DNA of 64,000 bases, taken from NCBI GenBank assembly GCA_030407085.1, contig CM059585.1:2365001-2429000 (forward strand), written 5' to 3'. Below are positions 23,901 through 38,900 of this stretch, in pieces. The stretch is from Trichopria drosophilae. Lineage: Eukaryota; Arthropoda; Insecta; Hymenoptera; Diapriidae. Made by a program: the position numbers and the translations under genes. How positions within the stretch are numbered: position 1 is the first letter of the stretch; every line of letters starts with the position of its first letter. The notes below the pieces were generated by a model. That model was not told where the DNA came from. It worked only from the letters and a program-made list of their open reading frames with translations, and did no database searches.

Positions 23901-26900
23901 CCATAATGTAGTGATTCCGACCTGGTTTACAAAATCACTCAAGTCTTCCATTAGTATAAGTCAAGTTACTAAGTAAGGATACCTAAGTTAATCGTATATT
24001 TAAGTCGGTAAACCAAGTACCGAAACTAGACTACCGTAGAATTGTTACTGGTATCCACGTTGTGCCTGATCGCGCGTCTTCCTACAATTTTTTAACGCTG
24101 GATGAAAGGCAGCACTCGTTTCTTTTAAACAAATATAAATAAATAATTCCAAGAGATTTTATATGGAATAGATCACATGATAGAGTTTGTCAACGAATAA
24201 ATCGAAGACTGAACCTCAATTTGGCGGGTGGTGAACATGTATCGAAGAGGAACAAATTTCAACTAGTCTTCCAAAAAAAAGCGACGTAGAAATTTGAACA
24301 AAAGGTACACAAAAACAGCAGACGGTCATAAATGAAGGGTTCGAATGAAGAGAGCTGGTAAAAAAAAAACAGCTACAGGAAAAAACACGGAGGGGGTGAA
24401 GTCGCGCTTTCCAGAAAGCAAAGCAGAAACACAATAGACCTCGACGGTCTGTAAAGGAAGGAAGTCATCAGACCTCTCCCCGTGTAGAAAAAAGCCCCTC
24501 AGTGGAGGCCGGATTAAATCACGCCTGAGCCAATTGCATGCAAATTTGCGGAACTTCTTAGAGTGCGATCTGCATAACTGCCGGCTAACTAACATTAGTC
24601 TGCAAGACGACGACCTCTTAATGGTGGTTTTAGTCGCGAGACAACATTTTTCTACGATTTATCGAAGTTTTTCGAAATTTTATTGCTAATTTCATTTTAA
24701 GAAATACTTAAGTGTACATTAAAAGAGTATTAGACTCGTGGTTGTTGAAATTTGAGAAAAGAACATCAATTTACATTAGACTTGCAACGAATTGTCATCA
24801 TTTTTGTGATATTAGCGATTGTCGGTTGGATATTCGTTAAGATAAAAGGTCAAGAAAGATACATTTTATAAAGATGAGACACAACAAATAATATTTATGT
24901 GTTAAATATAACATATTTTAATGAAGAAAATGAAATGAATGAAGCTGTTGAGAAAAGAAAAATGACAACATCCGAAGCCGTCGGTGGAAAAGTAGCAAGG
25001 GGAAGAGGCCCAGCGGACGGACGAGCTTTTTTCGAAAGACTTTGGCGAGGGAATTTTTTTCTGGACCGCCAAAAAGTATTTCGCAGAACTCGGAAGCGAA
25101 AACTTTCCCAGGCGGCAAGAAAGTCCGCTAGAGGGCGAAGAAAGTCGCAAGTGCAGACGAAACAACATTGCTGTTGTTGCCAACGTATACAATTGCATTT
25201 GTTGGCAGGCCGCCGAAGCAACGTCCGATCCGTAGTCAGGTGATTATTAGCAAATTTAACCGTCGAAATCTAAATGTTTTTTAATTCCTCGCGACTGTTT
25301 ACATCCAGCAATAAAAATGTTATTGTTTAAATCTCGCGCGGTAGGTATTGGGTGTCAGAAATGTAAACCACTGAAATCGGTGTACGTGTCTTTCGTTGTC
25401 AATTCGGCCGGAAACAAAAACATTTTTATTTAAATAAAATGCACGGGAGTGTTATTGTTTTTTAATAAACACACACGAACAAATTTTAAACAATCTTTAG
25501 AGAACATTTTTTTACATCGATTATTTTTGCTCGTAGACTCGACCGGAGTATTTTTATGCGTTTTATCCTAATAATTATCATTTAGTTTTGTAACTAAGTG
25601 CGTTGTTAAACGGGGTTAAAAGTCGAGAATTCCGACGAACAGGATTACATCGACCACAGCTAAGTAGATTTTCGTTGGGGTCTTGTCTTATACCTATAAG
25701 GATTCGTGTTATACTTAGTTCTTTCCTTACAAGTTCTCGTAGAAGAACAGATTACAAAAATCGTAGACTTCAGTATAAACTACTCAGAGTTAGATTTCTC
25801 AGATTAATTTTCAATCAAATTTGTGACAATTATTTTGTCAAATATGTTTTAAAAAACAGTATGAAAATATGAAATTTGAAAAATTTATGTTCTGTATAAT
25901 ATTTTTAATAGAAAGTAACTTTGAGAAACTGTTATGTATCAAATAATTAATAACATTTTTTATTCGGTTGTTTACTTGCAACTAATTATTTGATACATAA
26001 CAGTTTCTCTACAACCGCTAGAGGGAAACATAATCCATATTAAAAGTAAACCTTCATTTCCTTATATTCCGATCTGTATGAATTTAGAATTTGGTGAGGT
26101 GATAGTACAAAACCGGCTACAAATTTATTTATATATTTAATGGCTTTGTATAGAATATTTCTGATGTTTATTTGTTTTATTTATTTTAATTTCTGATATT
26201 AATTGACCATATTTACCAAGAAATAATACTTTGATTAAAACTGTTATGTAGTTATAAATAAGGTTTACTTTTAGTTTGGTAGTATGGGTTTATCATAATC
26301 AATGTATTGTTAAACATCTTCTTAAATGAGTACATGAATTGAAAAATGTATATATTGTTATGCCATACATCAACATAATTTTATTTATTCTTTCCTAAAT
26401 CAATGTTCATGCCATAACCTAATATATGATCCTTAAAGCTTCTGTTTCTAATTCAAATCTCACAAATGATCTTGTTAAAACAATAAAATCCCAAGGGAAG
26501 GTGTATGAAATAAGAAAGAAGTGATGATTTAAAATTGTGATAAGTTTCTTCAATTAATCAAAGCCTAAGGTAGTTAGACCCCAGAATATCATATGTTGAC
26601 GAAAAATATTTAATAACGTTTCAAAGAATTTAATTTTCATTATTAATAATACTGTTCAAAAGTGAAAGCATTATTTTTCTTGAAAAAAAAAAATTTAATT
26701 TTGAAAAGTTAACAAAATAAGTTAAAATGAACGGATTTTAACGAATGACGGTTTATTTTCTCGAGAAAAAGATTTTCTATAACTTGACCTCATAATTTTT
26801 TAAAGAAAAATGTTTGGCAATATCAACAATTACACAGCCCAACAAAATTTTGTTGCTCTACAAGTAAGAGTCGTTTCTGATAAGATTTTTGTTCCGGAAT

Positions 26901-29900
26901 CCAAATATGACCGCCAAAATAACTAATTGGCTCTAGTTCTTGAAATATTGAAGGTTAAAGGGGTCAAAAATTTGATTTTCGGCATTTTTTAGTGTCTATT
27001 CACAGCCCCCCAAAAATGGTGTTTTCCCACTGGTAAAAGTAAATTTTCATATATTTTTTCACGCAGAATCCAAATATGCATGCGGAAATATTGAAGTGGA
27101 TCTACTTTTTGCCCAAATTCTAGGTCAAAAAAAGTAAAAATCTTGTTTTAGGACATTTTTCATGGCTATGCGGCGCCAAAAATTAAAAATGCAAAATGAC
27201 GGATCCAATATGTCCGCCTAACTTTTTATTGTCTTGACTACTTTTCGAGAAAAACAGGAAAAAATGTCCGAAAACACGATTTTTTATCCCTTTGACCTTC
27301 AATTTGGTAAAAAACAAAGTAATGTTGCCAAAATGATAACGAGTTTGAAAGTAATTCGAATTTCTAAAAGTTTTCCGTGCATATTGGATCCACCATTTTG
27401 CATTTCTTGACTTTTTGCGTCGCGCTTTATAATATAGATGTGGAAATGTCCTCAAACACGATTTTTTACCTCTTCGACCTTCAATTTTGTCAAAAAGTAG
27501 GGTCAATTTAATATTTTGGCGTACATATTTTGATTCTGCGGTCAAACTCCTATCAGAATTGACTCTTACTGTTGGAACAACAGCATTTTTCTAGACTGCG
27601 AATAAGTGCTGAAAATGCCTAAAATCGGATTTTTTATCCCTTTGACCTTCAATATCTGAAAAACTAGAGCCAATTGGATATTTTGGAAATCATACTTGGT
27701 TTCTGAAGCAAAAATCCTACCAGAATCGACTCTTCCTTATAGAGCAACATGAAATTCTCAAAAATTTGTTGGGCTGTGTTATCAATATCAACAAAAAATT
27801 GTCTGATCACGAAAATTACTCAAAATTCATTAAAAGTAGTTCTTTTTTAAAACAAATAGAGATAATTTATCGTTGGCTTGGAAATTTCAAAATACGTACG
27901 GTAAAGTTGTAGAGAATCTTTTTCTCGAAAAAATAAGTCGTCATTCGTTAAAATGCGTTCAGTTTTTAAAAATTCTTAACAGCGGAGAAGAAAAAAATTG
28001 AAAAAATAACAAAAGTGGCTTAACAAATTATTTTTGCACATTTAAATTTTTTTTCAAGAAGAATAATGCTTTCACTTTTCAACAATGTCATTAATAATGA
28101 AAATTAAATTCTTCGAAGCGTTATTAAATATTTTTCGTCAACATATGATATTCTGGGGTCTAACTACCTGAAAGTCTTAATTTCAGACAATAACATTCAC
28201 CTTAATTGATATTTTAACTAAACATTTTTCGTAATCGTGTCACCTAGGTTAGACAAATTTTGTTTAAAATTAAGATATCTACACTGTAAAAACAAATACT
28301 TAAAATGATTTCATCTTAAAGTTAGTCAATCCTCGTCTAAGTAGTCTTATTTACGTTACATCTTACTTTCAGTCAATTTTCGCAGTTAATTCCAGATTTC
28401 AGTCGCATTTATTGTATTAATTTAAGTATTACTTTTTACGTTGTTCTAAAAGAGCTCCGATATACGAAAGTAAAACTTTAAGCTTAAACATTGACGCAAA
28501 TTAATGTGACAATTTTGACTTTTAACTAAACTTTTATTCTATGCAGTTTATCAAATTCCATTTTATTTTGTTCAATCTATAAAAGAAATACAAACATATT
28601 TCAAAGACGTTGATTATTATTATATATTAAATATAAAAATAATTCGACAATGAAATAAAATTATATTTACAAAAAAAATATTTTTGGGTTTCATATTTTG
28701 GTCATTTAGTTACAGCTTGATTAAAATCAGTTAATCAAAGTATTCGGGATATTGTTTTTTTTTTTCAAAAGTGACATAGCTTGACAAATATTATATCAAT
28801 TCTAAATTCTAAAATGGATAATTTTGTTGGAGGAAGAATTTTTACTCTACTTATTTTAATTTGTAGAAATTTGTACTTTTATTATGTAAAGAACATAAAT
28901 AAAATAACAGATTAGGAGCAGGAGGTACAATTCCTAAAATAGGGTTTGTTATTTTTCTATTTTAATCCCAATATAACTGATATTTTTAAGTCGATGGAAT
29001 GCACGCAGGGACATTAAAAAATCGCGTTAGTTCAGCATAGAAGCGTTCATATTAACGACGTGGGGTTCTATCTTTCATGCTCTTGGAATTAAGCTATTGA
29101 CATACATGTCATATGTTACAGTTAATCGTCATTGATTTTGTCAAATTTTGATTGGTTGTTCGATACACGCGTAGAAATAAAAATTAATTTTTTAAATGTT
29201 ATTATAAATACAAATTGCGAATATGTATGTAAATTCTGAAACGAATGAAGGTAAAAATGTAGTTCGTTTAATCTTTATGCCTAAAAAACGTGACAAAAAC
29301 ATTCATAAAATTTATTACTCTTTTATTACTACTATTTGAATTATCTGGTAAAATGTTTGTATTAGAATATATATACATTCTATGTAGTGAACATTTCATA
29401 TTGATTTTCAAAACGATCCGGTTTATTAAGGAGAAATACCTTTTATGAAAATATTCTTTTTTTATTCGTTTTAAATACCATTTTTAAGTTGTCAGACTTG
29501 GTTAATAAATATTTATTCGATAGTATGAAGACGATTAAGGAATCACAATTATATTTTTTGCTTAGAACGAAAAAATAAGTTATTTTGTAAATTTTGCACT
29601 TTTATTACTCGCCAAGAACCGAAAAATTATGGAAAGTTACTTTCTAGATAGTTTAATTTCGAAAATTCCAACCAACGATTATATAAAAATAACATAAAAA
29701 TATAAGTGAGCAGTGCAACATTTTCTTGTGAAAATTACCAATAAATTCTGAATGTTCCTTGAAAAAATATCGAAATAACAACCAAACACTTTCTGTCTGT
29801 TTCGGTAATATTTAGAAAAAGGTTAATCATTTTTATGGAAACTAAAAGCAATTTTGGATTACTAGTCATTTAGAATTATTCATTTGAATGCAACAGTAAT

Positions 29901-32900
29901 AGGAGGGCTGCCATTGGACAAAACCGATTATCAGCAACTAACTTGCTCAATATAGCTAAATCAATAGTTAAATCATTGTCTACAAGACACACAACAACAT
30001 CTTAAGAAAGCATAAGAGTATATATACTTTTACGAGAAATGTACACAGTAAAGAAGAGGGTGTTCAATTTCATAGTCTTTAAGTGTTTCTTACTTTCTAA
30101 ACCTTAAATCACATGTACTTATAGAACACTTTATCGATTTCTTTAAATAGTACTAAAAAAAACTAAGTATTTAAAAACGAAATCGTTTAAAGGTCTTTCT
30201 TTGTTATGTTGATGAACAATATACTTTCAATCCATCAGAAAATACATCAGTAAATAATAAGAATACCTCTAAAAAGGAACAAAACGTATATATACTTATC
30301 TACGCTTACCACCACGTGTTTCTTACGTACTAAGGATGTAGGAAACAATATGAAATACTAACTGTGTACAGTATGCGGGCGTGTTTTTGACGATTTTTTT
30401 GTCGTGTTTTGGAAGAAAAATAAAGACCAAACTCAACAGATTCGGTACACCGAGACTTGAACTCGGGACATTTCGATTGTCGTTCGAGTGCTCTTAACTA
30501 AGCTACACGGAAAAAAAAATAATCCAGTGAAAATCCCTGAACAATTAATAGTAAATGTCTGAGAACTACTCAAGAGTCATTCCGGACCTCAAGAATATTC
30601 ATTGAAAAATTCAAAAAAAAATTTGAAACAATTGAAAAAAGAAAGACGATGAAAAACATGTAATTTTTAATTCTATATTTACGCAAAAAAATGTAATAAC
30701 AAAATGCTAATTCCGACGGGGATTCGAACCCGGGTCTGTTGCGGCAGGATAATCATACACTTTAGCGCGCTCGACCACTGTCGCATTAGTATCATCAACT
30801 ATAAATAAGGCTGACACTATGCCAATAGAGAAACCTGTTCTACCCGCATGCGAAATATTTCCGAGGAGTTGAAGGATTTTCACGCCCTTTGCGCGGAATT
30901 CTCCCGAACTTGAACTGGGGTATTTACTTTCAACAGATTTCCGAAACAATTTGTAAAATATATTTTGAGTTCCCGAATTATTCAGAAATGTTTCGCATAC
31001 CAATATTTACGAGATTTCCGTCGAAGTTTTCTCAAATCCTCAATATCCAGGTACCTCACATTACAGGTTTTATCAAAACAAATGACCTATCAGAAGCAGG
31101 GTCCGGATTGAGGAATTTTAAATTTTATTCGGTATATCAGCAGCTGTTTATGAAATGATTTTTAAAAATTGTCCATCTTCTGTTTCCCGTTTAATGTCAC
31201 GTAACATCAGAACCTTAGGTACCTCGACGCATCTTGCTCCAATTTTCCGCAACATCACGTTAGTTTTCTGAAAGGAGTCTTTTCATATTTTTCATTTCAT
31301 GCTTAATTTTAATAATAGCTGTCACATCCATTCACGTTATTTAATGTTTCGAGAAAACGATAAATCATTTCCACGTTGCATATTTCCAGGCTAGCACATT
31401 CAGGATCCTGTCAATCTATATACGCTACATTTAATGCCCGACCTCCCCCTCGAGACTTAACTCGTCGAGGGGGTCCAAGGAACCAAGAAGACCACCCTTT
31501 ATTGCTGGCGATATATACTCTAGCAACACCCTAGATATCGACGGAATATCCCTTCTTGACGTGCATATAATGAAATGGGAAGGGGGTTCTCGGGAGGGGT
31601 ACCAGAACCCTCGTCCTCTTCCCCCCTACCGTCGCCAATACATGCACGGAGAGAAATGTATATTAAAATTTACAATGCGTATTGTAATATTTACAATAAT
31701 TATTGAAAATGATAGGATACATATTGTAACTATTGCCAAACGTATAGTAGGCGTTATCATACGTATTGGAAATCTTAGCATACATTTCTCTCCTTGTCCT
31801 GTCATCATATTGCTGGCAAAGAGATGCTTGAAAAGAGAACAGCTGGATTGTATTGATCCATGACCGGGTGTCGCGCTTACTCCTCGTTGTAACTAAGGGA
31901 AGGGGGTTCCCCGACGCGGCTTTCGGGGGCTTTCGCTAGTGCAGCTTTCCACCTCGTGCAATATCGCCCACCAGGAAGAACCGGAACGTCGCCAGGACTG
32001 GTTCCGGTCGGTTGTTCCGCGGTTCGTCATTTGTACATACGTATAAATATGTCGTTTTATTTATTTTTTTTAAGTGTGCGAAAGCGTGAAACGGGAAAAT
32101 AAGTCGATAATTGTGCTGATCGTTGCCTAGGACTTTAAAGGGGCTGATCGATGCAGACAAGTTTAAAGACGCTGATGCTGCGAGTAGGTGTGTTCGACGA
32201 GTGAATCATTTCCAGAAGAAAATGACTGTGAAAATCTCCACTCGGTAGGCACAATTTTTAACTAATAAACAATTCGTGAGTGGGTGGAGGGGGAAAAGAG
32301 ATCAGAGTGTAAGGGGATCACTCTCCGGGGTGATTTAAATATAGTAATCGCCGATTAAGTATTAATAATAAGCAATTGATTATTCAATAAAATGTAAATG
32401 TAATAATTCAGTATTTAAACTCGTGTATTGTTTATTTTACCGGCCGGGTCCAGTGGTGGACGTCAAATATGACAAGGAAAAGCTCATGAAGGCTTAGATT
32501 ATTTATTTCTCCATTTAAGTAATTTTACGACCTGACTCTGGGAGGTATTGGAATTGATTCAATCATTTTAAATTACAATTTTTAGCGTGCATTTCTACCT
32601 TATCGACTGCTGACTTACCCCCCTCCCCCTCTTCCCGTCATTTAAAGCCAAGCGGTTGATAATGTAAATTCGTAACCTAAAATATTCAAATGAAGCAAAC
32701 AGTTGATATAATGGTGAGTCTAATCCCATTAGAGGGCGTTTTCGGATGTTTTTCACATTTATTTCAGAAAATTTACTTTCATTACTGTACAAAAATAGTT
32801 ATCGGATTGGAGTACCAAAATGTTTTACGAAGTAAAATCGTCTGAACATTTTTTGTTTGCATTGGAAATGTTTCATTTAAATATTGCAAAAAATTTCGGT

Positions 32901-35900
32901 GAAATCTGTTGCAGCTTGCTTGAAAAACATTAGAAATAAACTTAACGACAAAAATGCCGATATAAATTCTTTTCAGTCTCGTTAAAGGGGTTTTGAAGTC
33001 TTTTTTTTTTCAAACCTATGTTGAAAAAGCTAAATTAAAAATGATTGAGCTGTTTTTCAAAATTCGGGCTCTTCAATTCTCATCATTATACATAATATCC
33101 TATAAAATATCAGAGAAATTCGACAAAAATTGATAATTTTGGGAAATAAGAAAAATATTGCATTTCCGAAAATTGTTGGTCAATTCTCAATAAAATTCTT
33201 TAGTGAGTTTTGTAGTAGATTCATTCTAATAGTTAGAATTACAGTTACAGAATTTTGAAAAATTGTTTCTGTCATTTTTTTATTCATGTTTTTATTTATA
33301 GATTACTACCTTATCCACTGAGGACTTCCGAATACACTTAAGGGGCTCTTTAAGCGGATCAGTCGATAATGTCAATTTCTAACTTTAAATATACAAATTA
33401 AATAGAAAAAATATATATATATATAGAGGTTTTTTTAATGTACTTTTATGCGTTTTCTATGGATTTAATCGATTTCGGTTCATAATTGGTCGAAAATTCG
33501 CAAAAAAATAATATTAAAATGTAATATTTTCAGTTTTAATTAGCATTTTTGCGAGTTCTTTCGAAGTTTTAAACTGATCTCTGTGAAAATTGTCATAAAA
33601 TTGTGAAAACTACAAGAAAGTGATCTCAAATAAATTTGAATGTTAAAATATAAATGCTCTTGCTTAATTTGCGTATTTTAGGTTAGGAATTCACATTAAC
33701 AATCTTTTTTGACAATGCTGCAAGGAGAAATGTCGAAATTAAAAATATTTTCTTCGTGAACATTTGAAACACTTAACTTACCTTCAATTGAAAAATATTT
33801 AAACTTCTAGTTTTAAAGTACATCCATAATTCTTATATATTCCATCAGTATTTTTTCCTTCACTTTGAACATTTTAAGTCGACAACGCAATTAATTTTTC
33901 TACTTACCAGCCAGATGATCAATCAAACAGAGAAATAAATTCATAATTTATTATATTATTATAAATGATCGAAAAGAATTTTTGCATTGTATTATAGATG
34001 CGTTTATTATAGTTATACTTCTGTCTAATCCAATTAATTTTAATTGACAACAGCAATCGATTGCTTTAGAACCGTTTAAAATGAAAATTATAAACTTAAC
34101 AATTAAGTTTAAACAATTTTCCCTTCATTGATTTACATTTAAAAGAAAATAAACGTTTTAAAAAGTGTCAAGAATTGAGAGTTGGCGATGGCAAAAAAGA
34201 AACAGACAGAACCTGTTCGTAGAACATTAAACATAAACTTACAGTAAACTTAAGTACAGAAGTATCTGTGTCATAGGATTTTCCAAATGTTCGAAATAAA
34301 ATAGAACAATATGTTTATTTTTGCACTGCATACAACCTAGGGCAAACTGTTATTAACATTACAAGTGTGTGCTCGATATTGTCATATAATGAAGAAAAAG
34401 ACTGTATCCCAGTGAACGAAAAAAGATTGAAAGGTATTGAAAAGGGATTAATGGAGATTAAAATTTGATTGTTTTTACCTCATTTTGTTCAAAAAAGGTA
34501 TTGGAATGATTTTTAATCCCAATAAAACCCCAATTATGAAAAGAATTTTGACTTATTGAATCCTCTCAAATGCCGTTCTACATACGGCCATCAAAATGAA
34601 TTCCAGCGAATACAAGATTTAGAATTAAAAAATATCTCATTGAACCCCCTCAATATTCTTCTCATTAAAAACTACCGTTCAATACCAAATATGGCATAAA
34701 AGAATGTATTACAGAATCCCCTCGAAATCTATCAATTACCACTTCAAGATTAATTCCACTGTATTTCATATTTGGAATTCAAACTCATTTTAATGAATTC
34801 CCTTGAATAACCATGGCCCTAAATTAATTTTGAATTCCAGCTCCAGAATTGTAAAACATATATTATGGATCCTCTCTAATGCCAACGATTCCAAACATTA
34901 AAACTTATCCCAACGGATACCAAATTTGGAATTGTGTTCAGTGAATACTGAATTTACTATTATGATAACATTATTAAAAACATAAATAATGATCATTGAA
35001 TAGATGCACGAGTTCATAAAATTATATGTAAATTAACTTTTGTTTCATATAACAAAAATTTGAAACAAGATATTTTCGAGCACGAAAAAAATATAAAAAA
35101 AATGTTTTATGTATTTATGTTATTTTATATACACGCAGAAAAAGACCAACTCTTTGTTTCGATTGTTTTTAAAGTAAATAATTCAGTGAAATTTTGCTGT
35201 GAATTGTGGTATTTAATATATTTTAGCCTGCCCGAATACGTTATTGTATAAACATGTAGAAAAATAATCTACTTTCTGTTTCAACTATTAGTTATTTTTT
35301 CATTATTTCACAACAGTGAGTGTGGCCGAGTGGTTGCGCTTCAAACTTGCTATGCAGAGGACCGTGGTTCGATTGTCGGTCGAAGCAAATCAGCTTTTTT
35401 TTTTTTAATTTATTGATTTGGAATTATATGGGATTAAAAAAGATACAATTTTTTTAATGTCAATATCAACAAAAAAGGGATTAAAAATTTTGAATCATTT
35501 TTAATCTTTTTTCATTTACTGGGATAGATACAAGTAACCTCGAAATTAATCTAACAATCTAAAATTAACATAAAATTTAGGAGTAATAATCCAGTATATG
35601 TCTGCGCCCATTAGAGAATTATGTTAAAGGAGTACTCGATCGAACATTATTAACAGTTAAGTAAATTCCAGTCTCGTAAAACGGTAAACTGTAGAATGGA
35701 AGCAGTAACTTGTTTTGCCTGTAAGTTCGAACAACGATCTAGGATTTCGAGATGAACTTTCAAATTCTCTAAACTGGAATAAACTTTCTGACTTGAGCGA
35801 ATATAACCTGATAATATTTTTTTAAAACAAATTGTGTCATTAACTTCGTGTAAAGATTTAATAGTAGAAATATTAAATACTCGTGAAACATTATAATAAT

Positions 35901-38900
35901 AATAATTATAATATATAAGTTTATTAGACTGCACGCAATAACAAAAAATAATTAACATAACAAAAATAAAATAACATAATATAAAATAATTAAGTAAAAT
36001 AAAATGAGAATAAAATAAGAATAAGAAAATAAAAGCGGTGTTTTGTATGGTAAATCATAGTTGAAATCTCATAATTCCACTAAACTACATTTGGTATTAA
36101 CATTGAATTGAGAGATTTGCAATCCATTTCTCTTATATTACGCACAATTTCTATTTTTAATAGTCTAAATTTCTTATTTGGTATTCTGAATTGAAGAGGC
36201 AACATATTTACAATTTTACAACAGACATAGTCCAATGCTCTTTGACCAATAGTTTTAGTTCTTAATGAACATTGCATCATAAGATTGTTTTTACTACGTG
36301 TATTACAGTTATGATTATTTGGAATGGGTACAAAATTCCTTATTGTATATTAGCATAGTTATAACGCATGAATGATAATTCTAACAAACTAATATTTTTT
36401 TAAAGACATTTTTACAATCTCTTCGAAAGTTTTTAAATAAACATAAGTTTAATAAATTGTTTTTGAACCAAAATTAAGGCATAAACAATCCGATTTGATT
36501 GGGAAATATATAATAATTGAACATTTATAATCAAAATATTTTGCTCTATTATTAAGAATTAATTCTGAACTGAAATTGTGAGAATACATGCCAAAATTAG
36601 TCAGAATTGTCTCTTACTGGCGGAACAACAACATTTTATTGTGATCTAAATAGATGCTCAAAAATGTCTAGAATCGAATTTTTGACCCCCTTTGACCTTC
36701 AATATCTCAAAAACTAAAGCCAATTGGCTATTTTGGCAGTTATATTTGGCTTCTGGAGTAAAAGCCCTCCTAGAATCGGCTTTTACATATAAAGCAACAA
36801 AATTTTGTTGGGCTGTGTAATTGAACTTAACCGAATATTTTCTTTATCTGCGCAGTGTTCGTGAAACTCATGAGATTGCAGAGGCCCAGCAGGAGAAAAA
36901 TGCCAAATTACGCGAAGCCTTTGGCATCTCGGAATTCTTTGTGGAGGGCAGCAGCCTGGATCCGGAGAGGCACACGCGAGAAGCGCAAGCCAGGGCAGCA
37001 GCAAAATCCTACGAACTAGTTCGTACTCCGAGTCCGGTTCCTGACACCACGTCAACGGTGGATAAAAAATTGAAGAGGAAACGATCCGGCAGTACCTCGA
37101 AGAAAAAAAAAACAAAGAAACACAAGCGGGACAGGTACGTTATATTATAACGACGAACGAGTCAACGATACTTTCAGTCATTGAATGCGATGCTATTTCG
37201 GGAAGAAAGATACAAGATTGGTACTGTCGTAACGAAAGAAATAAACTTTTCGCATTCATTCAAATGACTGTAAGCACCGAGACTGCATCCACCACCTCTG
37301 TAGTTTCTCCTTCATTCCTACCTTGGATCGAATCATTCATTATCCGCATCCCACATCGTTTATACATTCGCTTATTACAAATATCCAATCGGATACTGAC
37401 TCATTACTCGCCTACTATTTTATGTCCCATACACCTTTCTCTGTTTCAAACAGAACTAAGGAGGACTGAGTGCCTACGCAGTAGGCCTAGTAGGTAAGTG
37501 TGGTGTCGCGTCTAATTTCCAATCAAAACTTGCGCGTTTTTTAAATTACGATTGAAATTTTTATTTTTTTGTCAGTGGTTTGTCTACGTTGCGAGCCATA
37601 AAGTAAATGTTTGCATCTTTTTATTCGTGGCATGAATGAAAAAAAAAATTTACAAGGCTCTTCTGCTCAGGTTTTGGTTTGAATAAATGTAAGAAAAAAA
37701 GCAAACATTTACTCAAGAAATTCAGTAAAGTGGAGGACCGTAGTGTAAAGTGCGACTCGTCGCAGAAATCATGCATTTCTATCTTTGTTGTTGTTATCGA
37801 TAAAGCTTGTTGTTAATGTCATCTCTCTATTTTTTTCTGACAAGTCCGTCCCTATCGATGGTTATCAAGGTAATACTAATCCCATATTATCAATACTCCT
37901 CATACTTTATATACTTGTATATTTGGGATTCTTGAAAGATATGGTTTCTCCTACGTTCAATAACATTTTAAAAAAAAAAATTGTATAAGAATCGACGGTG
38001 AGATTTAGTATGATCTTGAAACGATATCTTTCAAGTAACTATTTTGTAGTACGTTTCTTAGTTCTAGGCCACTGTTTATATATCATCGCGTTCATTTGCC
38101 ACCAGCATTTGTTAAATTTGTTTTGTAATAAGTTGCAGTGGAAGATGGAATCGTTGAAATGTTTTCTTTATCCAATATCGCGTTTTTCAGTAGTTCTTTT
38201 AAAGAAAGTTTTTATCAACTGCTTGAGGATAGACGTAACTTTTTTCGTTAGATAAAAAAAAAAAGACAAATTGCAGTGGAGGTTTACTATTCACACATTG
38301 AACTGACGCTTAATTGTCCGCACAAGTTTTGCACTTGTCGACACTCGAAGTTCAATTTATAAATATCGTTTGTGAGACTCCACGACCTTCCGTTGGCAAT
38401 ACTACATAAAACTAAATTCGATAGGTCCGAGTCCCCGAAGGGAGAAAAGAAGAAGAAGGAAAAATCCAAAAAGAAGAAGAAAGAGAAGAAACACAAGAAG
38501 GCTGAGAGCTCATCCAACAGCGAGTCTAGCGACGAGTCTGACGACAGCAGGTAATTAACAATTTTTTTATTGTAATGTCCAAATAGGAAATGATTTATTT
38601 AATTTAATAATCATTTTGTAGCGGAGCTTCCGACAAGGAGACGAAAAAGAAGAAGAAGAAGCGAAAGAAGAAGGTGAAAGGAGAAGGAAAGGATAAACAC
38701 GAGGTAAGCGACGATAATGTTTTTAACAAATAAAAGAATATTTCGCAGTTATATTCTTGAGCACGATAAGCCGAGTGCATGCAGTACAATTACTCGCTCC
38801 CCTCATTCATACGCATATATCGAATTCATTGAGTCTCCGGATTAAGCATGCGGTCATCGCTTGTGTGGCTAAAACAATTTAATCTGATTTCAAGTTGAAA

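Noticed and set aside
23548..23904. 118-aa - strand frame with Arg-rich N-terminus
   Set aside because: Open because of local GC content. No family recognised, no splice context.
31420..32470. Solo LTR called with confidence
   Set aside because: No TG...CA ends, target duplication or primer-binding site could be shown, so kept only as a low-confidence block.
35316..35390. Functional tRNA gene
   Set aside because: A- and B-boxes are present, but the acceptor and anticodon stems do not pair properly and the unit lies inside a repeated element.
36783..37115. 110-aa frame on - over the SRRM2 exon
   Set aside because: Antisense shadow of a well-supported exon.
37847..37871. Micro-exon 'tccgtccctatcg...' with acceptor and donor-like flanks
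   Set aside because: Its 25-nt length would break the SRRM2 frame and the donor is weak.
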